Source: Candidatus Allofournierella merdavium (GTDB taxonomy: Bacteria > Bacillota > Clostridia > Oscillospirales > Ruminococcaceae). Taken from it: a stretch of 64,000 bases of DNA. How positions within the stretch are numbered: the stretch's first letter is position 1; each line of letters opens with the position of its first letter. The DNA lies in contig DWYI01000008.1 in NCBI GenBank assembly GCA_019118765.1, positions 1-64,000 on the forward strand, given 5' to 3'. The notes under the pieces are model-generated. The model was given only the letters and a program-made list of their open reading frames with translations. It did no database searches and had not been told where the DNA came from. Below are positions 1 to 6,703 of the stretch, one piece after another. The position numbers and the translations under genes are program-made.

Positions 1-24
1 CCGGAAATATAGGAGGAATACCTG

Positions 25-567
25 ATGAAAATTATGTTTGCATCTGATATACACGGTTCTGCATATTACTGCCGGAGGATGCTGGAGGTCTACGAGGCCT
101 CCGGCGCCTCCCGCCTGGTGATTCTGGGAGATATCTTATACCATGGCCCCCGCAACGACCTGCCTCGGGAATATGCACCCAAGGAGGTGATCGCCATGCT
201 GAACCCCTTAAAAAACCAGATTTACGCGGTTCGGGGCAACTGCGATACGGAGGTGGACCAGATGGTGCTGGAGTTCCCCATCCTGGCGGACTACACCACC
301 ATCCTGCTGGAGAACGGCCACACCCTCTTTGCCACCCACGGCCACCTCTTCGACCCGGACCACCTGCCCCCGCTGCCCGCCGGCAGCGCCTTTGCCTTCG
401 GCCACATCCATGTGAAACACGCCGAGCGGCAGGGCGACACCCTGATCCTCAACCCCGGCAGCGTGTCGCTGCCCAAGGACGGCAGCCACAGCTACATGGT
501 CTACGAGAACGGCACCTTCACCGCCAAGACCCTGGAGGGCGAGCCGGTGGCCAGCGTGGGCTGGTAA
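25..567 (+). CDS. yfcE: YfcE-type metallophosphodiesterase
   Basis: Calcineurin-like phosphoesterase of the YfcE/MJ0936 family, 180 aa, the usual length. The metal-binding motifs appear in order: DIHGS (residues 8-12), GDILYHG (about 35-41), GNCD (about 71-74), THGH (about 104-107) and GHIH (about 126-129). Family members hydrolyse phosphodiesters with a bimetal centre in the cytosol; the physiological substrate is usually unknown. The ATG at 25 has an AGGAGG site eight bases upstream. The gene stands alone and ends in a strong hairpin terminator. Family is clear; specific substrate is not. Confidence 0.9.
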   Translation: MKIMFASDIHGSAYYCRRMLEVYEASGASRLVILGDILYHGPRNDLPREYAPKEVIAMLNPLKNQIYAVRGNCDTEVDQMVLEFPILADYTTILLENGHTLFATHGHLFDPDHLPPLPAGSAFAFGHIHVKHAERQGDTLILNPGSVSLPKDGSHSYMVYENGTFTAKTLEGEPVASVGW

Positions 568-578
568 AAATGAAAAAA

Positions 579-618
579 GCGCGGCGCGGAAGGAAGCCCC
601 TTCCGCGCCGCGCTTTTT
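579..618. terminator. Bidirectional rho-independent terminator
   Basis: A perfect 15-bp GC-rich stem (579-593 with 599-613, 5-nt loop) is flanked by an A-run and a T-run, so it can stop the phosphodiesterase from the left and the leftward Crp/MntP/EamA operon from the right. Confidence 0.9.
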
Positions 619-623
619 GTGTG

Positions 624-1292
624 TCACCGCAGGCTGTCGCCGGCAATGTGGATCAGCCGCTCGGTGTTCAGCACCTGCAGGCTGCCCCGGCCCAGCTTCA
701 CCAGCCCCTCCGAGGAGAAGTAGCGCAGCATCCGGGTGATGACCTCCCGGGCGCTGCCCAGATGCCCGGCGATGGCGTCGTGGGTGAGGGACAGGGTGTC
801 CGAGCCGGTCAGGCGGCACTCCTCCACCAGAAAGGCGGCCAGGCGGCTGTCCAGATGCTTGTAGAGGATTTGGTCCAGCAGCCACATCACGTCAGAAAAG
901 CGGCTGGCGATGAGTTCGGTGGTGAAGTTCGCCACCGGCGCCGACTGGCGCATCAGCTCCTTGTACACCGGCGCGGGGATGCGCCAGAACACGCTGTCCT
1001 GCTCGGCCTCCACCGAGATGTCAAACTGCAGGCTGTTGAGCATGCAGTAGGCGCTCATCAGGCAGACGTCCCGGCTGAACAGCCGGTAGATGGTCACCTG
1101 CCGCCCGTCCTCCGAGAGGGAAAAGCCCCGCAGCTGGCCGCTCACGATCACCAGCAGGCCCACACAGTCGGCGGTGCCGTTGTGGATCACCTCGCCCTTT
1201 TTCACATGCTCCAGCGTGGCGGCGCTCTCCAGCTTCGCCTGCTGCTGGACGGTCAGTTCCTTCCAGAAGGGCAGACACTCCCGCATCTCCAT
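624..1292 (-). CDS. Crp/Fnr family transcriptional regulator
   Basis: 222 aa with the two-domain Crp/Fnr layout. The N-terminal cyclic-nucleotide-binding-like beta barrel covers about residues 15-125 (HVKKGEVIHNG, LVIVSGQLRGFSLSEDGRQVTI), followed by a dimerisation helix and a C-terminal winged helix-turn-helix (LTHDAIAGHLGSAREVITRML, about 170-190). The clustered cysteines of FNR iron-sulphur proteins are not evident, so the signal is unknown. Last gene of a leftward operon behind mntP, with an AAGGAGG site before the ATG at 1292. It may regulate this operon or act globally; ligand not predictable. Confidence 0.88.
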   Translation of the reverse strand: MEMRECLPFWKELTVQQQAKLESAATLEHVKKGEVIHNGTADCVGLLVIVSGQLRGFSLSEDGRQVTIYRLFSRDVCLMSAYCMLNSLQFDISVEAEQDSVFWRIPAPVYKELMRQSAPVANFTTELIASRFSDVMWLLDQILYKHLDSRLAAFLVEECRLTGSDTLSLTHDAIAGHLGSAREVITRMLRYFSSEGLVKLGRGSLQVLNTERLIHIAGDSLR

Positions 1293-1317
1293 GGCCCTTG
1301 CCTCCTTTTTTATAAGA

Positions 1318-1881
1318 TCACAGCGCCAGCAGGCCCATATGCTCCGCCAGCACCTTGATGCCGATCAGGATCAACACGATGCCGCCCGCCAGTTCCGCGC
1401 CGCCCTTGTAGCGGGCGCCGAACCGGTGGCCCACCCATACGCCCAGGGCGGAGAGGCAGAAGGTGGTCAGCCCGATGAAGCCCACCGCCCAGAAGATGTT
1501 CACCTTCAGCAGCGCCAGGCTCACCCCGGCGGCCAGCGCGTCGATGCTGGTGGCCACCGCCAGCGGCAGCATCTCTTTGGGGGAAAAGCCCTTGTCCGCC
1601 GGGCAGGCCGCCTCCCGGGATTCCCGGATCATCCCCGCGCCGATGAAGGCCAGCAGGGCGAACACCACCCAGTGATCAAAGCCGCTGATGAACCGGGCGA
1701 ACTGGGCGCCCAAAAGAAAGCCCAGCAGCGGCATCAGCGCCTGGAAGCCGCCGAAATACAGGCCGGTGACGACCATGTGGCCCGCTTTCAGCCGCTGCTG
1801 GCTGAGCCCCTTGCAGATGGACACGGCAAAGGCATCCATGGAGAGGCCCACCGCCAGGATCAAAAGTTCCGCCAAACTCAT
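1318..1881 (-). CDS. mntP: Manganese efflux pump MntP
   Basis: 187 aa, six predicted membrane helices, with the two-repeat DUF204/MntP architecture. Each repeat carries an acidic residue in a membrane helix: GLSMDAFAVS (about residues 12-21) and ATSIDALAAG (about 110-119). The family exports Mn2+ and prevents manganese intoxication. It lies 12 bases downstream of the EamA gene and 25 bases upstream of the Crp-family gene, so the three are probably one transcript. In other bacteria mntP is often under Mn riboswitch or MntR control; no such signal is seen here. Confidence 0.92.
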   Translation of the reverse strand: MSLAELLILAVGLSMDAFAVSICKGLSQQRLKAGHMVVTGLYFGGFQALMPLLGFLLGAQFARFISGFDHWVVFALLAFIGAGMIRESREAACPADKGFSPKEMLPLAVATSIDALAAGVSLALLKVNIFWAVGFIGLTTFCLSALGVWVGHRFGARYKGGAELAGGIVLILIGIKVLAEHMGLLAL

Positions 1882-1893
1882 AAAAACACCTCG

Positions 1894-2754
1894 TCACGCC
1901 GTCCGGCGCAGATTGTACACAAAGTTCGCCGCCGCGGTGGTGACGATCAGCAGGTAACCCAGGCAGCTCAGCGCGTCGGGCAGCTGCCCGAAGAACAAAA
2001 AGCCCAGCAGCGCCGAGAAGAGCACCTGGGAGTAGTCGAACACCGAGATCTCCCGCGCCGGGGCGCAGGAGTAGGCGGCGGTGACCGAGAACTGGGCAAG
2101 GGCCGCCGAAAGCCCCACCAGCAGCAGGATCCCCAGCTGGGAGGGGGTCATGGGCACAAAGTCCAACAGCATCACCGGCCCGGTCACCAGGCAGGAGAAC
2201 AGGGAAAAGCAAAAAACGATCAGGGGCCCGGGCACGCCGCGGCTGCCCATCAGGTGCACCATGGTGTAGGCAAAGCCGGCGCCGAAGCCGCCCAAAAGGC
2301 CGATGAGCGCCGGCCCGAGGGAGAGATTCTGCCCGGTGGGCTTCACCACCAGCAGCACCCCGCAGAACGCCGCCGCCACCACCCCCATCTGGAAGCGGCT
2401 CAGCTTCTCTTTCAGCAGCAGCGCGCTCATCAGGATGGCAAAGAAGGGCGCCATCTTGTTGAGCAGCGAGGCGTCGGCCAGCAGCAGGTGGTCCACCGCG
2501 TAGAAGTTGCCCAGCACACCCAGCGTGCCGAAGGAGGCACGCAGGAACATATACAGCCAGTCAGCCTTTTCCATGCGGATGGCGGGACGCTTTTTCGCCA
2601 GCACCGCCGCCGCGAAGAACAGCGCCACCAGGTTGCGGAAAAAGCTTTTTTCCACGGCGGGCAGATCCCCCGCCAGCCGCACCAGCAGCGCCATCAGCGC
2701 AAAGAAAAAGGCCGACAGCACGATGTACACCGCGCCTTTGTATCGCTTGTTCAA
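1894..2754 (-). CDS. EamA/DMT-superfamily transporter
   Basis: 286 aa with ten hydrophobic segments in two five-helix halves, as in the drug/metabolite transporter superfamily. Members export amino acids, metabolites or drugs across the cytoplasmic membrane; substrate cannot be read from sequence. The reading frame opens at a TTG (2752-2754) preceded by AGAGGGGG, which I take as the start because no ATG lies nearby in frame. First gene of the EamA-mntP-Crp operon, with a promoter at 2793-2820. Confidence 0.85.
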   Translation of the reverse strand: MNKRYKGAVYIVLSAFFFALMALLVRLAGDLPAVEKSFFRNLVALFFAAAVLAKKRPAIRMEKADWLYMFLRASFGTLGVLGNFYAVDHLLLADASLLNKMAPFFAILMSALLLKEKLSRFQMGVVAAAFCGVLLVVKPTGQNLSLGPALIGLLGGFGAGFAYTMVHLMGSRGVPGPLIVFCFSLFSCLVTGPVMLLDFVPMTPSQLGILLLVGLSAALAQFSVTAAYSCAPAREISVFDYSQVLFSALLGFLFFGQLPDALSCLGYLLIVTTAAANFVYNLRRTA

Positions 2755-2792
2755 CCAAACGGCCCCCTCTGAAACGTTTGTAAAACGGTATA

Positions 2793-2820
2793 ATTATAGC
2801 ACGGATCGGCCGAAAGTAAA
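2793..2820 (-). promoter_or_regulatory. Sigma-A promoter for the EamA-mntP-Crp operon
   Basis: Reading leftward, TTTACT (2815-2820), a 16-base spacer and a perfect TATAAT (2793-2798), about 40 bases before the TTG start. It is divergent from the tRNA promoter 40 bases away. Confidence 0.65.
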
Positions 2821-2858
2821 GGGCGCCCGCCCCCCGCCGGCGCGCCGCAAAAAAATGC

Positions 2859-2887
2859 TTGCAATCGGCGGGGGGCTATGCTATAAT
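2859..2887 (+). promoter_or_regulatory. Promoter of the tRNA-Gly/tRNA-Leu pair
   Basis: TTGCAA (2859-2864), 17-base spacer, TATAAT (2882-2887), ending 18 bases before the mature 5' end of tRNA-Gly. Confidence 0.85.
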
Positions 2888-2905
2888 ACATTTCGCAGCC
2901 GATGT

Positions 2906-2980
2906 GCAGGTGTCGTACAACGGCTAGTACATCAGCCTTCCAAGCTGAGGACGTGGGTTCGACTCCCATCACCTGCTCCA
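2906..2980 (+). tRNA. tRNA-Gly (TCC)
   Basis: Complete cloverleaf with a perfect 7-bp acceptor stem (GCAGGTG/CACCTGC), anticodon loop CTTCCAA (anticodon TCC at 2939-2941), a T arm with TTCGACT loop, and an encoded CCA end (2978-2980). Co-transcribed with tRNA-Leu 28 bases downstream. Confidence 0.95.
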
Positions 2981-3008
2981 ACAGCGGTTCGGCTGGCGCA
3001 CAGAATAT

Positions 3009-3095
3009 GCGGATGTGGCGGAATTGGCAGACGCGCTAGATTCAGGTTCTAGTGGTAGCGATACCGTGGGGGTTCAAGTCCCTTCATCCGCACCA
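3009..3095 (+). tRNA. tRNA-Leu (CAG), integration target
   Basis: 87-nt class II tRNA. Acceptor stem GCGGATG/CATCCGC, anticodon stem CTAGA/TCTAG around loop TTCAGGT (anticodon CAG at 3043-3045), a long variable arm, GGTTCAAGTCC T arm and encoded CCA. Its 3' part from the anticodon loop onward is duplicated imperfectly at 10747-10802, so an integrative element sits immediately downstream and supplies the present 3' half of this tRNA. Confidence 0.95.
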
Positions 3096-3096
3096 G
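3070..3096 (+). repeat. attL: 27-bp direct repeat at the tRNA-Leu 3' end
   Basis: T arm through CCA plus one base, identical to 10776-10802. A second shared block, TTCAGGTTCTAGTGG (3041-3055), covers the anticodon loop and 3' anticodon stem and matches 10747-10761. The stretch between the two blocks (variable arm) differs. Confidence 0.93.
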
Positions 3097-3100
3097 TTGA

Positions 3101-3135
3101 AACCCCTGTAAACTCAACGGTTTACAGGGGTTTTG
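3101..3135 (+). terminator. Element-borne terminator replacing the native tRNA terminator
   Basis: 12-bp stem (3101-3112 with 3121-3132) followed by a short T-run, six bases past the tRNA CCA end. Because the element separated the tRNA from its original terminator (now at 10803-10838), this hairpin probably ends tRNA transcription and also faces the integrase gene. Confidence 0.75.
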
Positions 3136-3177
3136 CTATATATTCCTATTATGGAATTCCCCTGATGTGAAGGTTTT

Positions 3178-3205
3178 TTCTACCGCTTTTCTACCATCTT
3201 CTACC
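3178..3205. repeat. Arm-type integrase sites, left end (TTCTACC repeats)
   Basis: Three direct TTCTACC heptamers start at 3178, 3189 and 3199, about one helical turn apart; two more (3250-3256, 3262-3268) fall in the 3' end of the integrase gene. The same heptamer recurs at the right end (10573-10615). This is the expected pattern for arm-type binding sites of a lambda/Tn916-type integrase. Confidence 0.65.
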
Positions 3206-3213
3206 CTGATTCC

Positions 3214-4419
3214 TTATATTGCGCGGGAAGCTGGGAAGTAGATAATCTTTTCTACCGGTGCTTCTACCGGTGTTTGAGGCGGTGGATCATTCAGACTGTT
3301 TAATAATCCCCCCATGCTGCCAGCCATTTCTTTCTTGGTTTGATTGCTCACATGTGCGTAGATGTTCATGGTTGTGTGAATATCACAGTGCCCCAGGAAC
3401 TCAGAAACGCACTTCATATTATAGCCATCTGATAGAAGTTTAGTGGCTGCTGAGTGCCTGAGATCGTGAAACCGAATCGGGGGAAGATCGTTGTCTGCCA
3501 AAAGTTTTTTAAAATTGCTGCTGATTGCTTCAACGGAGAAAACTCTTCCATCTGCCTGTCGGCATACAAAGTCGGATGGGTGATAATGAGCGCCTAAACT
3601 TTGCTGCTGCTGTTGCTGCCTATTATAGAGGTTCTGCAAGTATTGCTTGATCTCTGAACTCATAGGAAGCACACGGCAGCTTTTCTTTGTTTTGGTGCGC
3701 TCTTTGTAGACGGTGCCGCCTTTGCTGATAACGGCAGTTTTGGAAATGAGTATAGTTTCCTTTTCAAAATCGACCTGTGACCATGTAAGTCCGGCAACCT
3801 CGCTTCTTCTCAGGCCATAGGTGCAGGCTAAAATAATCTCAGTCTCAATTTTGCTTTTCCGTGCTGCCTGAAAGAGCTGGGCAATCTGCTTTTCATCGTA
3901 GAAATTCGGGATAAACTTCTTGCTACCCCGAAGGATCACATCATGGGCGGGGTTATAGGGTATTATGTGATTCTTTCGGGCCTCTTCTAAAGCGCAGGAA
4001 ATATTGCTCAAATGCTTTTTGACGGTAACAGGGCTGAGGGTTTGCAGCTTATAATTACAATATGCCTGAATATGGGCGGTCTGAATCTTTCTCAGCTCTA
4101 TGGGGTGTTCCAGGAAATAGGGTTGAAGGTGGGCACGGAAAATAATCTCGTAATTGGAATAGGTGTTAATCTCCAAATGAAGTTTGGCGTGCTCCAGCCA
4201 CCGCTCCAAAACATCTACAAACGGTTCGTTTGGGCTAAATAAAAGATTGGCCCTCTCATACTCGTTTAGAATCTTTCGCATCTCTTCGGTGGCCCTTGCC
4301 TTGTTTCCTTTTACCGGCAATCCTGTGGAGATCCACTTCTGCTTTCGTTTACCTTCGGTATCTTTCAGCTGAATCACCACATAATAATAATCATTTTTCT
4401 TCTGCAATCTGCCTGTCAT
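3214..4419 (-). CDS. Tyrosine recombinase (integrase)
   Basis: 401 aa, Tn916/ICE-type integrase that would insert and excise the element at tRNA-Leu. An N-terminal arm-binding domain (GRLQKKNDYYYVVIQLK) is followed by a SAM-like core-binding domain (about residues 60-160) and the catalytic domain, with Arg in TYGLRRSEVAGLTW (about 208), HDLRHSAA (about 320) and LGHCDIHTTMNIYAHV supplying the final His and the nucleophilic Tyr. I start at the ATG at 4419 because GGAAAGG lies upstream; TTG 4437 or ATG 4428 are alternatives. It is adjacent to attL and transcribed toward the tRNA, which is usual. Confidence 0.93.
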   Translation of the reverse strand: MTGRLQKKNDYYYVVIQLKDTEGKRKQKWISTGLPVKGNKARATEEMRKILNEYERANLLFSPNEPFVDVLERWLEHAKLHLEINTYSNYEIIFRAHLQPYFLEHPIELRKIQTAHIQAYCNYKLQTLSPVTVKKHLSNISCALEEARKNHIIPYNPAHDVILRGSKKFIPNFYDEKQIAQLFQAARKSKIETEIILACTYGLRRSEVAGLTWSQVDFEKETILISKTAVISKGGTVYKERTKTKKSCRVLPMSSEIKQYLQNLYNRQQQQQQSLGAHYHPSDFVCRQADGRVFSVEAISSNFKKLLADNDLPPIRFHDLRHSAATKLLSDGYNMKCVSEFLGHCDIHTTMNIYAHVSNQTKKEMAGSMGGLLNSLNDPPPQTPVEAPVEKIIYFPASRAI

Positions 4420-4509
4420 ATACAGCATCCTTTCCAATTACTGCGGCAGGTCTGCTTGCAGAAGAACCGGGTACAGATAAAGTATAACACCCCTATAATG
4501 AACATGCTA

Positions 4510-4692
4510 TTACTTTTTCATCTGCTGGTTAATAAAGTCCAATAAATCGGCTTTTGGAATCATGTACTCTCTCCCGATTTTAAAGCTTGGAATCTGCCCG
4601 GTTTTGAGCAGGTCATAAATGGCCCCTTTGTTTTTGGGAAAAATCTGCTGCAAATCTTTGGTGGTCAGAATCTCAGGATAGCTTTCAAACAT
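4510..4692 (-). CDS. Excisionase-like helix-turn-helix protein
   Basis: 60 aa MerR-like winged helix of the excisionase/DNA-binding family: LTTKDLQQIFPKNKGAIYDLLKTG forms the helix-turn-helix and IPSFKIGREYMIPKADLLDFI the wing. Likely bends DNA at the att sites and biases the integrase toward excision. Good AAGGAGTG site ten bases before the ATG. It lies 14 bases downstream of rep and upstream of the integrase, so the three are probably co-transcribed. Some members of this family instead regulate transcription. Confidence 0.82.
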   Translation of the reverse strand: MFESYPEILTTKDLQQIFPKNKGAIYDLLKTGQIPSFKIGREYMIPKADLLDFINQQMKK

Positions 4693-4706
4693 ATATAAAA
4701 CACTCC

Positions 4707-5768
4707 TTAAAATGCCTGGGCTAAATCGGTTTGTTCAGATGAAACTGGACGGGGTTCCCTATTATATTGGTTCTTGAATGGGAGAGGATAACGAGCAGGA
4801 TCAAGGACTATGAAGCCGTTTAAATATTCTTCCATTGTGTATTCATGGACGCTGCCATCTTTATGATAATCTCTGACGGTCTGGATTCTGCGTAATAATG
4901 CGTTCCAAGTTTCTTTGTCACTCGATTGAACATTTGGGTATTGCTCATATAATGGGATATTGCCTATAATGTACACAGTGGTAAAACAAGCCACCTTGTT
5001 TGCATAGCGGCATCGCAATTCCAAAGGATAGCCGTCCAGAATATTGAGCATTTCAGAAATCTTTAATTGACTTCGGAACTCGTCCAGCACAAGAACCTCT
5101 TGACCTGCATAGGAATCAAAGGGGTGTTCATAGTCAGTCACCCGGTATACAGCTTCATATCCGTTTTCTTCCATGACGGTTCGTGTTTTTCCTGTGCCGG
5201 TGGCCCCTGATATATATACAACCTTCATTGTGCGGAAGGTGTTCTTATATTGCTCCTGTCGAATTGTTGCACGAGCACGGTCTATATCGGTTAAGCGGGT
5301 CATAAACATGGGGCAGCGTTCCAGAATCTCATAGTTGGAAAGGCCGTCTTTTACATAGTCGTAGAGCAGCGCCAAGTCACTTCGTTCCCCCTGTCTTTCT
5401 TTTGGCATCTCACCCCACTCAAAAAAGGTATCAGGAAGGGATGTATCTTTCTTTGGATCATTTTCCCACTTTCCTTCTTTTTTAATGTAATCACGATTCT
5501 CTTGGGATGTGCCAATAGTGCGCTCAATATGAGCAGAAGGGAAACGCTTTTTCAAGGTGCTAAAACGGATAGGAACATCCGAGGCTAAATAGATGTGAAC
5601 ATGCTTCGTTTTTGTTTCCAGCCCGATCTCATAAGAGAAGCAGAAATAAAGAAGTGAATTGAAGGTAAACACTTTCTGCTTAATGATTTCGGGGGTCATG
5701 CTATATTGATCCGGGTTGTTGATGGTCAACTGCCACTTTCGCCCCTGTTCATTTTTGTTGTTTGCCAT
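4707..5768 (-). CDS. rep: CRESS-type rolling-circle replication initiator (HUH + SF3 helicase)
   Basis: 353 aa with every landmark of CRESS-DNA virus Reps in order: motif I WQLTINNP (12-19), HUH motif II HVHIYL (56-61), motif III with catalytic Tyr in DYIKKEG (93-99), Walker A GATGTGKT (188-195), Walker B VLVLDEF (225-231) and motif C VYIIGNIPL with sensor Asn (265-273). The nuclease would nick the origin, stay covalently bound through Tyr96 (numbering from the ATG) and the helicase would unwind. Bacterial CRESS-like Reps are known from plasmids and integrated elements. The putative origin with TAGTATTAC lies about 95 bases upstream in the same orientation. ATG at 5768 preceded by AAGGGGG at a long spacing. 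Confidence 0.92.
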   Translation of the reverse strand: MANNKNEQGRKWQLTINNPDQYSMTPEIIKQKVFTFNSLLYFCFSYEIGLETKTKHVHIYLASDVPIRFSTLKKRFPSAHIERTIGTSQENRDYIKKEGKWENDPKKDTSLPDTFFEWGEMPKERQGERSDLALLYDYVKDGLSNYEILERCPMFMTRLTDIDRARATIRQEQYKNTFRTMKVVYISGATGTGKTRTVMEENGYEAVYRVTDYEHPFDSYAGQEVLVLDEFRSQLKISEMLNILDGYPLELRCRYANKVACFTTVYIIGNIPLYEQYPNVQSSDKETWNALLRRIQTVRDYHKDGSVHEYTMEEYLNGFIVLDPARYPLPFKNQYNREPRPVSSEQTDLAQAF

Positions 5769-5834
5769 ACCTGTTTAAATTCCCCCTTGTGGGTGGTTCT
5801 GGGTTGTTTGGTTGTTGCTGGGTAAATGGGAATC

Positions 5835-5855
5835 AGCAGTAGTTTTGCTACTGCT
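5835..5855. repeat. Hairpin between rep and the nonanucleotide stem
   Basis: Perfect 8-bp stem, AGCAGTAG (5835-5842) and CTACTGCT (5848-5855), loop TTTTG, six bases from the origin stem. May be part of the origin recognised by Rep or a regulatory structure in the rep leader. Confidence 0.5.
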
Positions 5856-5861
5856 ACATAA

Positions 5862-5891
5862 GTCACCAAGGGTAATACTAGCCTTGGTGAC
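5862..5891 (-). other. Putative rolling-circle origin: stem-loop with TAGTATTAC
   Basis: A perfect 10-bp inverted repeat (GTCACCAAGG at 5862-5871, CCTTGGTGAC at 5882-5891) encloses a 10-nt loop. On the minus strand, the rep-coding strand, the loop reads C then TAGTATTAC. TAGTATTAC is the loop nonanucleotide of nanoviruses and some circoviruses (TAATATTAC in geminiviruses), where Rep nicks TAGTATT/AC. Position upstream of a CRESS-type rep in the same sense strongly supports double-strand-origin function. Confidence 0.82.
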
Positions 5892-5967
5892 CCTGGGCGC
5901 TTCGCACCCAGGAACCGGGGGCTGTTGCTGGCCTTTCGGCTTCGCCACCGGCCAGCAAGCCCCCCGG
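5892..5967. repeat. Two further hairpins beside the origin
   Basis: The first (5892-5912) pairs CCTGGG with CCCAGG with inner GC pairs; the second (5915-5933 with 5950-5967) is about 17 bp with one-base bulges on each arm and contains TTGCTGGCC/GGCCAGCAA. The second abuts the stop of the FtsK-like gene but has no T-run. Could be a transcription stop for the upstream block, a single-strand origin for lagging-strand synthesis, or both. Confidence 0.5.
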
Positions 5968-5977
5968 TGATGACGGA

Positions 5978-6703
5978 TCAGTTCAGAGCCTCTTGAATGG
6001 CCCGCTCCATCTTGGCCATATCCTGAATGGGTAGAGTGTGAATCCGCATGCGGGAATCGGGCGAACCGTTCACCAGCACATGGCCCATGCCGGGATAAGG
6101 GCAGGCCCCCAGTTTTGATTTATCCAGTGAAAACATGTCGCAGGTCTCCTTGGAAAGTTCGCCCAGCAGCATGACAAGACCGAGATTGTCACGGGCACCG
6201 GCTGTCCATGTGCTGGCATCCGCACGCTGCACACCGGCTAAAGTAAACATATTTTGCGAGCGAGACAACATATAAATGGTGCTCAACCGGGAACGGAATA
6301 GATCAGCGTTTTTCTTGTCCAGATATGTAACAAGAGCGGCCAGTTCGTCAATATACAGCAGCCACGGCGTTTTGGGGATGGTTCGCACGGCCTGCCGGTC
6401 AACCATCTCTTTCAGGAACATTTCCAGACCCTCAAAGCAGCGATCCATGGTATAGTACCGTTTGCCCTCGCTAAACCCGAACTCACCCTTGAAATCGAGC
6501 AGGGTCAATTTTGCGTCAGGGTATGCTTGTAGAAAGTTGTAAATCCAGCTGCGGGCAGCGTAGGACTTGCCGGAGCCGGTGCGCCCTGCGATCAAGCAGT
6601 GTGGGTACATGGCTGAGTAGTGATAAACCGTATTTCCTCGCCCATTCAAGCCCATCGTGGAAGTGGTGGCGATTGCAATTTTATTTTTTGTGTTCATAGC
6701 CAT
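5978..6703 (-). CDS. FtsK/SpoIIIE-type DNA translocase domain protein
   Basis: 241 aa P-loop ATPase reduced to the motor domain: HCLIAGRTGSGKS (Walker A, residues 40-47 core), TLLDFKGEF, LLYIDELAAL (Walker B, 115-121) and an LSRSQNMFTLAGVQRAD arginine-containing segment. No membrane segments and none of the C-terminal gamma domain. In small Gram-positive integrative elements such proteins serve as coupling or mobilisation ATPases that bring the nicked DNA to a conjugation pore. Here it would act with the Rep relaxase and a helper element. Overlaps the membrane-protein gene by 10 bases; AGGAGG upstream of the ATG. Confidence 0.85.
   Translation of the reverse strand: MAMNTKNKIAIATTSTMGLNGRGNTVYHYSAMYPHCLIAGRTGSGKSYAARSWIYNFLQAYPDAKLTLLDFKGEFGFSEGKRYYTMDRCFEGLEMFLKEMVDRQAVRTIPKTPWLLYIDELAALVTYLDKKNADLFRSRLSTIYMLSRSQNMFTLAGVQRADASTWTAGARDNLGLVMLLGELSKETCDMFSLDKSKLGACPYPGMGHVLVNGSPDSRMRIHTLPIQDMAKMERAIQEALN

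Noticed and set aside
5835..5967. Hairpin cluster as a CRISPR array or REP-type repeat family
   Set aside because: The stems have different sequences and no regular spacer length; position and the nonanucleotide fit a replication origin.
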